Shown one piece after another: positions 1-7,264 of a stretch of DNA of 32,346 nucleotides (the stretch's first letter is position 1; each line of letters opens with the position of its first letter). The DNA is taken from positions 1 to 32,346 of the forward strand of contig DYWZ01000054.1 in NCBI GenBank assembly GCA_020742395.1, read 5' to 3'. Below the pieces are notes generated by a model. It was not told the origin of the DNA. It saw only the letters and a program-made list of their open reading frames with translations, and made no database searches. The stretch is from Enterococcus columbae. Lineage in GTDB: Bacteria > Bacillota > Bacilli > Lactobacillales > Enterococcaceae. A program made the translations under genes and the position numbers.

Positions 1-2
1 GG

Positions 3-167
3 TTTCCGTCTAGTCAGATTTGTTCAGAGTGCGGACATAAAGATGGCAAGAAATCGCTCGATATTCGAGAATGGACTTGCCCTATTTGTCATACTCATCA
101 TGACCGTGATATCAACGCTAGTATCAATATACTGATTGAAGGTCTAAGAATACAAACTTCAGCTTAG
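3..167 (+). CDS. tnpB: TnpB RNA-guided nuclease, C-terminal part (partial)
   Basis: The frame opens at the window edge and ends at TAG 165–167. The last 54 residues contain the TnpB zinc finger: CSECG, then CPICH about 20 residues later, followed by [13 protein letters not shown]. That last segment holds the final conserved acidic residue of the RuvC-like domain. TnpB is the ancestor of Cas12; it uses an ωRNA made from the element's right end to cut DNA. Only the C-terminus is visible, so the state of the rest of the gene is unknown. Confidence 0.85.
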   Translation, partial: FPSSQICSECGHKDGKKSLDIREWTCPICHTHHDRDINASINILIEGLRIQTSA

Positions 168-326
168 GCACAATCAAAAAAACCGTAGGAACTACGGGGA
201 TAGCTTGGTAAATAAGAGAAACCGCTGTTAGTGAAAAAATAAGCTATCAAGTATGCTCTATTCCCAAGAAGCTCCCACTTCAAGCGTTAAGAACCTTCAG
301 GTTTAGCTAAGTGGAGAGTAGTTCAC
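168..326 (+). ncRNA. ωRNA (right-end RNA) scaffold of the TnpB element
   Basis: Directly after the tnpB stop there are nested hairpins: CCGTAG 183–188 with CTACGG 192–197, GATAGCTT 199–206 with AAGCTATC 241–248, AACCT with AGGTT around 292–303, and the terminal CTCCCACTT/AAGTGGAGAG stem. In this family the ωRNA spans the tnpB 3' end to the element's right end, and the flanking host DNA acts as guide. By that rule the guide here would start at about 327 (CGAATCAACAATTTTTTG). The 5' limit of the RNA is not visible and may lie within tnpB. Confidence 0.55.
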
Positions 327-425
327 CGAATCAACAATTTTTTGATTTACTATTTGCCTAAATCAACCAAATTTTGGCAAATCAACATTTTCTGTAAGCA
401 AGAACTAGCGCATTGAGCAAGTTTT

Positions 426-434
426 TGATACAAT
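426..434 (+). promoter_or_regulatory. Extended -10 promoter of efp
   Basis: TGATACAAT is an extended -10 (TGn plus TACAAT at 429–434), 37 bp upstream of the efp ATG. No good -35 lies 16–18 bp upstream, which fits an extended -10 promoter. It sits about 100 bp downstream of the IS right end. Confidence 0.5.
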
Positions 435-471
435 GGGAGAGAACTATTTTCAATTTAAAGGAGATATTAAT

Positions 472-1035
472 ATGATTTCAGCAAGTGATTTAAGAGCTGG
501 TATGACTTTTGTACAAGATGGCAAATTAATCAAAGTTTTAGAAGCAAGCCATCACAAACCAGGTAAAGGAAATACTGTAATGCGTATGAAACTTCGCGAT
601 GTACGTACTGGTGCAACTTATGACACAACTTTCCGTCCAGAAGAAAAATTTGAAAAAGCACACATTGACACTAAAACAGTGCAATATCTATACACAATGG
701 ATGACACAGCGTACTTCATGGACTTAGAAACTTACGAACAATATGAAATCCCAACTGAAACAGTCGAAGACGAAATGAAATACATCCTTGAAAACATGGA
801 AGTAAAAATTCAATTCTTTGGAAGCGAAGTAGTAGGTATCCAATTACCAACAACAGTCGTTTTAAAAGTTGAAGAAACACAACCATCAATCAAGGGCGCA
901 ACTGTTACAGGTTCAGGTAAACCAGCAACAATGGAAACAGGTCTAGTCGTTAACGTACCAGACTTTATCGAAGCTGGTGAATACCTAGAAATCAACACAG
1001 CCGAAGGTACTTACGTAAAACGTGCAACAAAATAA
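472..1035 (+). CDS. efp: Translation elongation factor P
   Basis: EF-P binds ribosomes stalled at consecutive prolines and promotes peptide bond formation. The 187-residue protein has the family's usual length and three-barrel layout. The N-terminal KOW-like domain carries the loop HHKPGKGN, with Lys32 at the position modified in many bacteria; the C-terminal OB domain ends [17 protein letters not shown]. The frame is open from an ATG at 433, but the start at 472 is chosen because AAAGGAG ends 8 bases before it and the protein then begins [10 protein letters not shown] as in other EF-Ps. It is monocistronic, with its own promoter and a strong terminator. Confidence 0.97.
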   Translation: MISASDLRAGMTFVQDGKLIKVLEASHHKPGKGNTVMRMKLRDVRTGATYDTTFRPEEKFEKAHIDTKTVQYLYTMDDTAYFMDLETYEQYEIPTETVEDEMKYILENMEVKIQFFGSEVVGIQLPTTVVLKVEETQPSIKGATVTGSGKPATMETGLVVNVPDFIEAGEYLEINTAEGTYVKRATK

Positions 1036-1040
1036 GCGCA

Positions 1041-1072
1041 AAAAGATGTGGTTAACCCCACATCTTTTTTAT
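1041..1072 (+). terminator. Rho-independent terminator of efp
   Basis: GATGTGG (1045–1051) pairs with CCACATC (1058–1064), followed by a run of six T. It lies 8 bp after the efp stop. The first hairpin repeat begins only a few bases after the T-run. Confidence 0.9.
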
Positions 1073-1075
1073 TTC

Positions 1076-1204
1076 AAGGATGTTTTGTAAGTTGCTCAGC
1101 TACGAGCAAATAAGCTCCAATCCGGCAATAAAATCCATAGTTTTTGAAGATTTTACTGCCAGATTGGCTTATTTGATGAAGTAGCTACTTACAAAACACA
1201 GATT
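1076..1204 (+). repeat. Hairpin repeat unit 1 (full, inner type A)
   Basis: The unit begins AAGGATG and ends CACAGATT. It folds into a long interrupted hairpin: TTTTGTAAGT/ACTTACAAAA, then AGCTAC/GTAGCT, then CAAATAAGC/GCTTATTTG, then CAATC-GGCA-TAAAATC against GATTTTA-TGCC-GATTG. No ORF or T-run is present, so it is neither a gene nor a normal terminator. It is almost identical in outer arms to the unit at 14985–15112. Confidence 0.9.
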
Positions 1205-1209
1205 AAATA

Positions 1210-1337
1210 AAGGATGTCTAGCAAGTTGATTAACTACGAGAAAATAAGTTCTAGCGTGGTGGAATATCGATTGTTTTTAAAGATATTCTATACCACACTA
1301 GCTTATTTTCTGAGAGGCTAGCCACTAAGCATAGATT
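1210..1337 (+). repeat. Hairpin repeat unit 2 (full, mosaic outer arms)
   Basis: Begins AAGGATG and ends CATAGATT. The inner stem is strong (GAAAATAAG, CTAG, GTGGT, AATATC pairing with GATATTC, ACCAC, CTAG, CTTATTTTC). The outer arms do not pair: the left arm is AGCAAGTTGATTAACTAC, while the right arm is GGCTAGCCACTAAGC. The left arm matches the fragment at 16281 instead, which suggests a recombinant unit. Confidence 0.85.
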
Positions 1338-1342
1338 ATTTC

Positions 1343-1474
1343 AAGGATGTGAAGTAGCTTGCTCAGACATGAGAAAATTCGAGTGTTACTCTCTATTGAG
1401 AAAATCAAAAAAGAGTTGAGATTTTCCCAATGGAGAGGCGAATTTTTGGCATGTCTAGCTACTGAACACAGATT
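1343..1474 (+). repeat. Hairpin repeat unit 3 (full, inner type B)
   Basis: Begins AAGGATG and ends CACAGATT. Stems: AGTAGCT/AGCTACT, AGACAT/ATGTCT, AAAATTCG/CGAATTTT, CTCTC-ATTG-GAAAATC against GATTTTC-CAAT-GAGAG. The inner module is shared with the copies at 2961 and 15117, while the outer arms differ. Confidence 0.9.
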
Positions 1475-1479
1475 GTTTC

Positions 1480-1605
1480 AAGGATGTGAAGCAAGTCGGT
1501 CAACTCCGAGCAAATAAGATCTAGTCTGGGAAAAATAATAGGATTATAAAAATTTTTCACCAGACTAGCTTATTTGACGAAGGAGTTACTTGCTGAACAC
1601 AGATT
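1480..1605 (+). repeat. Hairpin repeat unit 4 (full, inner type A)
   Basis: Begins AAGGATG and ends CACAGATT. Stems: AGCAAGT/ACTTGCT, AACTCC/GGAGTT, CAAATAAG/CTTATTTG, CTAGTCTGG/CCAGACTAG. Relative to unit 1 the second stem changes from AGCTAC/GTAGCT to AACTCC/GGAGTT on both sides, so pairing is kept. Confidence 0.9.
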
Positions 1606-1610
1606 ATTTC

Positions 1611-1650
1611 AAGGATGTTTTGTAACTTTCTTAGCTATAAGCGATAAGAT
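1611..1650 (+). repeat. Hairpin repeat unit 5 (left fragment only)
   Basis: AAGGATGTTTTGTAACTTTC resembles the left arm of unit 1. Similarity stops within about 40 bp and no right arm follows. The fragment lies just upstream of the ClC channel gene. Confidence 0.7.
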
Positions 1651-1753
1651 TTAGCTTGAAAAAAGTAGCTTGGTAGATTCTTTCAATTTCTATCTGCCTA
1701 GCTATTTTTGGGTAGTTTTGTTGGCAATAATGAAAATTAGGGGTGAAAGAAAA

Positions 1754-2962
1754 ATGAAATTACACGGATATTCATTGGAAAAAATCAAGCATGTCGGTTT
1801 AGTCCTGATATTGAGTGTAATAATTGGCGTGTTAGTTGGAGCGATGGATGCTGGCTTTGGCATTGTGTTGAATCACTTAGCTAATATTTTTCAAACCCAT
1901 CGTCTCATATTATTACCATTTTTACCGTTTGTGGGAATGGCGTTTATTTATTTACAACGTCGCTATGGTAAAGATAGTCATTTAGGAATGGGATTGATTT
2001 TTAAGGCTGGTTATGGAGAGATAACTAGTGTGCCTAAGCGCTTGGTACCATTTGCGATTATGGGTACTTGGCTGACGCATTTGTTTGGTGGTTCAGCAGG
2101 CCGCGAAGGGGTAGCTGTGCAAATTGGTGCGGCTGTTGCTCATTGGTTTGGTCGCCAATTCAAAGGGATGAATTATAAACGGTTTATTGTGATTGGGATG
2201 GCTTCAGGGTTTGCTGGTTTGTTTCAAACACCGATTGCAGCAATTTTTTTTGCGATGGAAGTATTAGTTGTGGGACATTTAACCTATGATGTGTTGTTAC
2301 CGACGATGGTGGCAGCTTTTGCAGCTAGCTTTACTTCAGCATTTTTAGGTTTAGATAAATTTAGTTATCAATTAGTAGTGGATGATCGCTTACCTTGGTT
2401 TTTAATCATTCGTTTAATTATTTTAGGACTTATTTTTGGATTAGTTGGTTATTTATTTGCTAAAGCAATACGTTTTACTCGCTTAACCTTAGAAAATCAG
2501 TTCCCCAATCCAGTTTGGCGTATCGGCGTAATTGGTCTGGTTTTAAGTATTACGCTATGGCTTTTTAACCATGGACGTTACGCAGGTCTAGGAACGAATT
2601 TGATTGTTGCTAGTTTTCATGGCGGCACGATTCATGCTTATGATTGGTTGTTAAAATTAGTTTTCACTGCATTGACCTTAGCAAGTGGCTTTCTAGGTGG
2701 GGAAGTGTTACCAATGTTTGCGATTGGCTCATGTTTAGGGGCAGCTATGGCTCCTTGGTTACATTTACCAGTTGATTTTGTTGCCGCACTAGGTTTTGCC
2801 AGCGTTTTTGGCAGTGCAACGAATACCTTCATTGCGCCAATTTTTATCGGTGCAGAGGTCTTTGGCTTTGAGGGCATCCCATATTTCTTTATCGTATGTG
2901 CTGTTGGCTATTTATGTAACGGCAACCGCAGCGTCTACAGCTTACAACGCAGTGAAATATAA
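1754..2962 (+). CDS. ClC-family chloride channel / H+ antiporter
   Basis: This is a 402-residue, multi-membrane-span protein of the voltage-gated chloride channel family, which moves Cl- (or F-) across the membrane. Signature segments are visible: GSAGREGVAVQIGAAVAHWFG (the family's GxxGREGPxV selectivity motif, here with Val in place of Pro), SGFAGLFQTPIAAIFFAMEV, and SGFLGGEVLPMFAIGSCLGA. The frame is open from 1670, but the ATG at 1754 is preceded at 7 bp by GGGGTGA and gives a normal N-terminus (MKLHGYSLEKIKHVGLVLIL). The stop TAA (2960–2962) overlaps the AAGGATG start of a hairpin repeat, so the repeat abuts or defines the C-terminus. No regulatory CBS domains are present. Chloride versus fluoride specificity cannot be told here. 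Confidence 0.9.
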   Translation: MKLHGYSLEKIKHVGLVLILSVIIGVLVGAMDAGFGIVLNHLANIFQTHRLILLPFLPFVGMAFIYLQRRYGKDSHLGMGLIFKAGYGEITSVPKRLVPFAIMGTWLTHLFGGSAGREGVAVQIGAAVAHWFGRQFKGMNYKRFIVIGMASGFAGLFQTPIAAIFFAMEVLVVGHLTYDVLLPTMVAAFAASFTSAFLGLDKFSYQLVVDDRLPWFLIIRLIILGLIFGLVGYLFAKAIRFTRLTLENQFPNPVWRIGVIGLVLSITLWLFNHGRYAGLGTNLIVASFHGGTIHAYDWLLKLVFTALTLASGFLGGEVLPMFAIGSCLGAAMAPWLHLPVDFVAALGFASVFGSATNTFIAPIFIGAEVFGFEGIPYFFIVCAVGYLCNGNRSVYSLQRSEI

Positions 2963-3067
2963 GGATGTTCAGTAGCTCGCTCAGACATGTGAAAATTCGA
3001 GTGTTACTCTCCATTGAGAAAATCAAAAAAGTGTTAAGATTTTCCCAATGGAGAGGCGAATTTTTAC
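2961..3067 (+). repeat. Hairpin repeat (type B, right outer arm missing)
   Basis: AAGGATGTTCAGTAGCTCGC begins inside the ClC stop codon. The type B inner module (AAAATTCG … CGAATTTT) is complete and closely matches 1343–1474. The right outer arm (ATGTCTAGCTACTGAACACAGATT in unit 3, here absent) is lost at about 3067, next to the end of the convergent GIY-YIG gene. Confidence 0.85.
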
Positions 3068-3075
3068 TTTTTCTT

Positions 3076-3363
3076 TCAGTCAGCTGTTTCAGGCAATTCT
3101 AGAGAAGTATGACTAGCAAGATAACGTTCTTTTTGCGCACGAGTCAGTTGTTTAAAGGCGGCTTCTTTTTGCATGGCTTCACTTCGGGTAGTAAAACCTT
3201 CTGCATGAATCATTTTTAAGGGGCGGCGCTTGGCTAAGCGAGTATACTTAGCACCGATACCTTGATTGTGTTCTTTTAAGCGTCGCGGCAAATCAGTTGT
3301 ATAGCCGGCATAAAGCGTAGAATCTTTGCATAATAAAACATAAAAATAATGGGCTTTATTCAT
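3076..3363 (-). CDS. GIY-YIG domain protein, YazA/UPF0213 family
   Basis: A small (95-residue) single-domain GIY-YIG nuclease-like protein. The motif pair appears as YFYVLLCKDSTLYAGYT, followed by Arg in DLPRRLKEHN, and ends with KEAAFKQLTRAQKERYL, as in YazA and UPF0213 proteins. The ATG at 3363 overlaps the end of the upstream methyltransferase gene (stop 3358–3356), so the two are probably translationally coupled. YabB/TrmN6 and YazA are also neighbours in B. subtilis. The cellular role of this family is not established. Confidence 0.85.
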   Translation of the reverse strand: MNKAHYFYVLLCKDSTLYAGYTTDLPRRLKEHNQGIGAKYTRLAKRRPLKMIHAEGFTTRSEAMQKEAAFKQLTRAQKERYLASHTSLELPETAD

Positions 3364-4108
3364 TACCATACAGCATCCTTTTAATTTCGGGGGTATATTC
3401 ACCTTGAGCATCATAGGTATAAATCGGTGGTAAGACTTTAAAACCATCTTTTTTGCCGTGCAAAATGCCTTCAACTAAGAGAATATTGGCGGCTTTATCA
3501 GCTTTAGGATAAACAAACTGGACTCTTTTGGGCATAATTTGATATTTTTGCATGATTTCGATAATCTCTAAAAAGCGTTCAGGTCGATGGACTAAGGCTA
3601 GGCGCCCATTCATTTTTAACAGCTTGGCGCTGGTCTGAATAACGGTTTCTAAATTTGTATGGATTTCATGACGAGCAATCGCTAAATAAGGATTAGGATT
3701 TTTATGATTCGTTGGTAAATCCTTAAAATAGGGGGGATTACAAACGATTAAATCAATGCAGTCATGACCGATTAATTTAGGTGCTTCCTTTAAGTCGGCT
3801 TGAATGACTTGAATTTGCTCTGTTTTTTGATTTAAGGCTACACTGCGCTTGGCCATGTCACTTAATCTAGCTTGTAGCTCGATTTGAGTGATTTTCGCTG
3901 GTGTTTTTTGACTCATAAATAGGCTGACTGCGCCATTTCCTGAACATAAATCGACTATTTGTCCTCTTTTAGGCAATTGAGGGAAGTTAGCTAGTAAAAC
4001 AGCATCTAAGGAAAAGCTAAACACTTCGCTACTTTGGATAATTTGAATCGCATTCGCATACAATTGATCAATGCGTTCATTTTCATATAAGGTTACATTT
4101 TCATTCAT
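3356..4108 (-). CDS. tRNA1(Val) (adenine37-N6)-methyltransferase family (TrmN6/YabB)
   Basis: A 250-residue class I SAM-dependent methyltransferase. The SAM motif is IVDLCSGNGAVSLFMS near residues 51–66, and the N6-adenine catalytic motif NPPYF lies near residues 128–132. TrmN6 methylates N6 of A37 in tRNA-Val in E. coli; the bacilli homologue is YabB. The start at 4108 is preceded by AAGGAG at a 7-base distance. It is the first gene of a two-gene unit with the GIY-YIG gene. The family call is firm; the exact tRNA substrate is by analogy. Confidence 0.87.
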   Translation of the reverse strand: MNENVTLYENERIDQLYANAIQIIQSSEVFSFSLDAVLLANFPQLPKRGQIVDLCSGNGAVSLFMSQKTPAKITQIELQARLSDMAKRSVALNQKTEQIQVIQADLKEAPKLIGHDCIDLIVCNPPYFKDLPTNHKNPNPYLAIARHEIHTNLETVIQTSAKLLKMNGRLALVHRPERFLEIIEIMQKYQIMPKRVQFVYPKADKAANILLVEGILHGKKDGFKVLPPIYTYDAQGEYTPEIKRMLYGNE

Positions 4109-4377
4109 ATGAAGCTCCTTGTTATTTATGTGCTTATGAAGTTATTTTTTATCAAAAATTGACAATAAAACAAAAGGTAATTGAGAAACCTTTAGATGGT
4201 TAAAACGAATTGTTTGGATATAAGTTATTTATTTGTTATTTTGGTTATCAAATAAATGCGTGCTTTTTTCAAGTGCCATTATACTATGAAACTTTCAAAC
4301 AAAAAAGTAAAAATTACTTGTCAAACGTTGAAAAATCTAGCATACTGAAGTTTAGAGATAATGAAAGGATGGAAGAA

Positions 4378-5010
4378 ATGTTTTTCACATTTATGCGCGG
4401 CGTTGTCCGCTTTTTGTTTTTTATTGTGAATGGGAATTTAGAAATTCAAAATAAAGAAGTCTTGCCTAAGGATGAGAATTATATTTTGGTCGCACCGCAT
4501 AGAACCTGGTGGGATCCGTTGTATTTAGCGGTAGCAGCTCGGCCAAAGAAGTTTGCATTTATGGCTAAGGAAGAATTATTTAAAAATCCCCTCATTCGTT
4601 TTATTTTGGTTCATGCCAATGCTTTTCCGGTAAATCGGAAAAATCCTGGTCCAAGTGTCATTAAAACACCAGTGAAGATTTTGAAGTCTACTGATTTGAG
4701 TTTAATCATGTTTCCAACCGGTAGTCGTTATTCCAATGAATTGAAAGGTGGAATGACCGTTATTGCGAGAATGGCGAAGGTTAGGATTGTTCCTTGTGTC
4801 TATCAAGGGCCGCTAAGCTTTAAAGATTTATTGAAACGTAAAAAGGTGACCATTCGCTTTGGGGAGCCAATTGATGTGAGCGATATTAAAAAGACAGATA
4901 AAGTAAGCCTATCGATAGTGGATGCACGCTTAACCCAAGCTTTTAATCAATTGGATGTGGAAGTTAATCCCAATTTTGTTTACGTCATCCCTGAGAAAAA
5001 AGAAACATAG
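4378..5010 (+). CDS. plsC: 1-acyl-sn-glycerol-3-phosphate acyltransferase (PlsC-like)
   Basis: The protein acylates lysophosphatidic acid to phosphatidic acid at the membrane. The catalytic motif HRTWWD (HX4D) and the later substrate-binding block FPTGSRYSNELKGG are visible, followed by a conserved VTIRFGEPIDV. The N-terminus FMRGVVRFLFFIV is a hydrophobic segment. The frame is open from 4210, but the ATG at 4378 is preferred because GAAAGG lies 9 bases upstream; ATG 4369 has no room for a ribosome binding site. The protein is then 210 residues, within the family range. It converges on the LytTR gene with a shared terminator. Confidence 0.9.
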   Translation: MFFTFMRGVVRFLFFIVNGNLEIQNKEVLPKDENYILVAPHRTWWDPLYLAVAARPKKFAFMAKEELFKNPLIRFILVHANAFPVNRKNPGPSVIKTPVKILKSTDLSLIMFPTGSRYSNELKGGMTVIARMAKVRIVPCVYQGPLSFKDLLKRKKVTIRFGEPIDVSDIKKTDKVSLSIVDARLTQAFNQLDVEVNPNFVYVIPEKKET

Positions 5011-5015
5011 CCAAA

Positions 5016-5046
5016 GAAAAAAGCTCTCAAATTGAGAGCTTTTTTT
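5016..5046. terminator. Bidirectional terminator between plsC and the LytTR gene
   Basis: AAAAAAGCTCTCAA pairs with TTGAGAGCTTTTTT. A-run and T-run on either side make it usable from both strands, which suits the convergent genes. Confidence 0.92.
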
Positions 5047-5052
5047 GGCATT

Positions 5053-5670
5053 TTACTTTAAATAATGTTCATTACTATTCCTTCCCATATGGATATTGTC
5101 AATTCCCTTAGCAAATGATTTCTTTTTTAACGAGCTATAAAAATTCTTATAAAGCTGATCACCAATCATGGCGATTCGATACATCCCAATACTTTCAAAA
5201 TAATGAATGCGTGCTAGGTTCACTTTAAAAACTGAATTTTTCGATTCAATGGTCAAATATTCTTCTTCGATAAACTGATTTTTATTCGCAAAATAATTAT
5301 CCAAGCATTTTTTGACCGATGCTTTAAAATTGCTTAAGGCATCGTTTTTATTGATGAAGGTTAGCGCGTTGACAAAATATTTATAAGATTGTAAGGCTAA
5401 ATCAGTATGGCTAGAGACAAAGATAATAATTCCTTGATTATCAAGATTACGAATTTTTTGCGCAGTTAATAAGCCATCTTCTGTTTCGTTTTTAAGATGA
5501 ATATCTAAAAAATAAATATGAAAGCCAGACGTTAAGGCCACTTGGTTTAATAATTCTTCTGGTTTATGAAAAATATAGAGTGATTCATGTTGTGCATTCG
5601 ATTCTCTTTTGATCAAATCATATAGATATTTTGAATGAAGCTTATTATCTTCTAATATAAAAATCGCCAT
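5053..5670 (-). CDS. LytTR-type response regulator (AgrA/ComE-like), apparently shortened
   Basis: The N-terminal receiver domain has the acidic pair ED (residues 7–8), the phospho-acceptor Asp56 in IYFLDIHL, and a Ser/Thr-containing strand IIIFVSSHT. The C-terminal part begins EEEYLTIESKNSVFKVNLARIHYFES, typical of LytTR DNA-binding domains. From about residue 170 to the end at 205 it lacks the FFRCHRSYIVN-like block expected in this domain, and the tail KKSFAKGIDNIHMGRNSNEH is unfamiliar, so the domain looks internally deleted or truncated. No histidine kinase or peptide gene is adjacent. It may be non-functional. Confidence 0.75.
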   Translation of the reverse strand: MAIFILEDNKLHSKYLYDLIKRESNAQHESLYIFHKPEELLNQVALTSGFHIYFLDIHLKNETEDGLLTAQKIRNLDNQGIIIFVSSHTDLALQSYKYFVNALTFINKNDALSNFKASVKKCLDNYFANKNQFIEEEYLTIESKNSVFKVNLARIHYFESIGMYRIAMIGDQLYKNFYSSLKKKSFAKGIDNIHMGRNSNEHYLK

Positions 5671-6034
5671 GGCTACCCTCTTTTCCTCGAAAAACTATAT
5701 AATTTAAAATAAAAATGATTCATTTCACAAAAATAGCTAAATACTAAGCTGAACTCATTTACAAAAATTAAACAAATGGATGATTACATTTTGACATAAC
5801 TATCTGCTAAAATCAAAGTACAGATTGTTTAAAAAGATTAGCCTAATTTTAATTTAAAAACACATTTTAATTATCGACCATTAATTAAATTTACTTAAGC
5901 TAGGCTCAGTTAAATTGAAAAACTTTTGGTAATTCTCATTTAGCCTTTAAAAAAAGTGTTATAATGAAAGGAAGAAGTTTTTTCACAAAGCTTATGATTG
6001 AGTAGGAAAAATATTTGGCAAAGGAATCGATAGA
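5671..6034. other. AT-rich intergenic region between LytTR and sbcD
   Basis: This is 364 bp of very AT-rich DNA between two divergent genes. I see no ORF with a ribosome binding site and no RNA structure. TTGACA and TAAAAT occur near 5795–5815 but only 11 bp apart, so they are not a convincing pair. The sbcD -10 box is at 5960–5965. Confidence 0.5.
5957..5965 (+). promoter_or_regulatory. -10 region of the sbcDC promoter
   Basis: TGTTATAAT contains a perfect TATAAT at 5960–5965, 70 bp upstream of sbcD. The -35 is weak. Confidence 0.5.
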
Positions 6035-7264
6035 ATGAAAATCTTACATACTGCAGATTGGCATATTGGCAAGAAATTATTTGGCTATGATTTATTAGCC
6101 GAACAACAAGCGATTTTACAACAAATCCTAGCGATTGCTAAAAAAGAACAGGTGGAGGCAATCATTATTGCTGGAGATGTTTATGACCGTCAATTACCTG
6201 ATCAACAAAGTGTATCCTTAGTGAATGCTACTTTTCAAGAGTGGAATTTAACTGAGCAAATTCCGCTTTTGGTTATTTCCGGCAATCACGATTCGGCTGT
6301 GCGCTTGGCTACGGGTAATCCTTGGTATCAACAGACTCAGTTCTTTTTGCATACCACTTTAGCGCAAGCCATTCAACCAATTACGTTAGCGGATTGTCAA
6401 TTTTATCTACTACCTTATGTAGAGCCTTATCAAATCAAGCAATTTTTTCAAGAAACGAATCCTAAGCATCCCTTAGCCCAAAACGTCCCCAGCCTAGAAG
6501 CTGGTATAGCGGCAATAATTGACTTGATGAAGGCAAGCTTTGATTTAGAGAAAAAACAAATTCTAGTCAGTCATTTCTTTGTGGCTGGCAGCCAGCGCCA
6601 AGAGTCAGAAACGCCACTAGAAGTAGGGGGCTTGGCGAGTGTAGCTGCGGATCTTTTTGGCGATTTTGCTTATGTAGCATTAGGTCACTTGCATTCACCA
6701 AAAGCGATGACAAAGGGAAATATCCGTTATAGTGGGGCACCGTTAAAATACGCAATTGGCGAAAGCCAAGATACCAAAGGCGTCTATTTGCTTGATACTG
6801 ATTATTTAACCAATCAGTATCAAGCTAAGCAAAGTTCTCAAGTCGTGCAAGCGCCGACTGGATTGACTGAAGCGGCTTTGCGTTTTATTCCGTTAACGCC
6901 TTTACATGAATTAAGAGCGTTGACCACTAATTTTGGGCAGTTGCTTCATCCAGATGACGCCTTAATGAAAATTAGTGAGGACTATTTGGCCATTACCTTG
7001 ACGGATCATGAGCCGATTTTAAATGTTATGGCCCAGCTACGCAGTCAATATCCGCGTCTGTTAAGTGTAACGCGTCAGCAAATCGCCTTACAACAGACCG
7101 ATAATCAGTTATCTTATCAAGAAGTACAAAATGAATTATCGCCAGAAGAATTAGTTCAAGCCTTTTTTAAGCAGCTAACCAATCAAGAGCTTTCCAAGCT
7201 ACAAACGACCTGGCTCAATCAAGGCTTACAGGCAATTCAATCTACAGAGACAAAGGATGATTAG
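6035..7264 (+). CDS. sbcD: SbcD exonuclease subunit (Mre11-like)
   Basis: SbcD is the nuclease subunit of the SbcCD complex, which cuts hairpins and processes blocked DNA ends. The metallophosphoesterase motifs are all present: HTADWHIGK at residues 5–13, IIAGDVYDR, ISGNHDS, SHFFV and ALGHLHSP. At 409 residues it has normal length. ATG 6035 follows AAGGAA 10 bases upstream. The stop (7262–7264) directly abuts the sbcC ATG, so the two are one operon. SbcCD attacks long palindromes in other bacteria, which is relevant to the hairpin repeats in this window. Confidence 0.96.
   Translation: MKILHTADWHIGKKLFGYDLLAEQQAILQQILAIAKKEQVEAIIIAGDVYDRQLPDQQSVSLVNATFQEWNLTEQIPLLVISGNHDSAVRLATGNPWYQQTQFFLHTTLAQAIQPITLADCQFYLLPYVEPYQIKQFFQETNPKHPLAQNVPSLEAGIAAIIDLMKASFDLEKKQILVSHFFVAGSQRQESETPLEVGGLASVAADLFGDFAYVALGHLHSPKAMTKGNIRYSGAPLKYAIGESQDTKGVYLLDTDYLTNQYQAKQSSQVVQAPTGLTEAALRFIPLTPLHELRALTTNFGQLLHPDDALMKISEDYLAITLTDHEPILNVMAQLRSQYPRLLSVTRQQIALQQTDNQLSYQEVQNELSPEELVQAFFKQLTNQELSKLQTTWLNQGLQAIQSTETKDD

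Larger units (their letters stand above)
1..326 (+). mobile_element. Right part of an IS200/IS605-type TnpB element
   Basis: The 3' end of a tnpB gene is followed by about 160 bp of structured non-coding DNA ending in an imperfect hairpin (CTCCCACTT at 272–280 against AAGTGGAGAG at 309–318) and then TAGTTCAC. This is the usual form of the right end of IS200/IS605 elements, which have no terminal inverted repeats. The exact right boundary, placed after TTCAC at 326, is an estimate. The left end lies outside the window, so I cannot tell whether a TnpA is present. Confidence 0.75.

Noticed and set aside
1076..1650. Repeat array read as a CRISPR array
   Set aside because: The units are about 128 bp hairpins separated by only 5 bp. 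There are no 24–37 bp repeats with unique spacers of similar size, and no cas genes.
3364..3474. Longer N-terminus of the GIY-YIG protein
   Set aside because: The extension is the other frame of the methyltransferase gene. The homologous start is at 3363.
5901..5935. LytTR/AgrA-type binding repeat upstream of sbcD
   Set aside because: CAGTTAA and TTGGTAA are 19 bp apart rather than the roughly 21 bp seen in such sites, and the match is poor.
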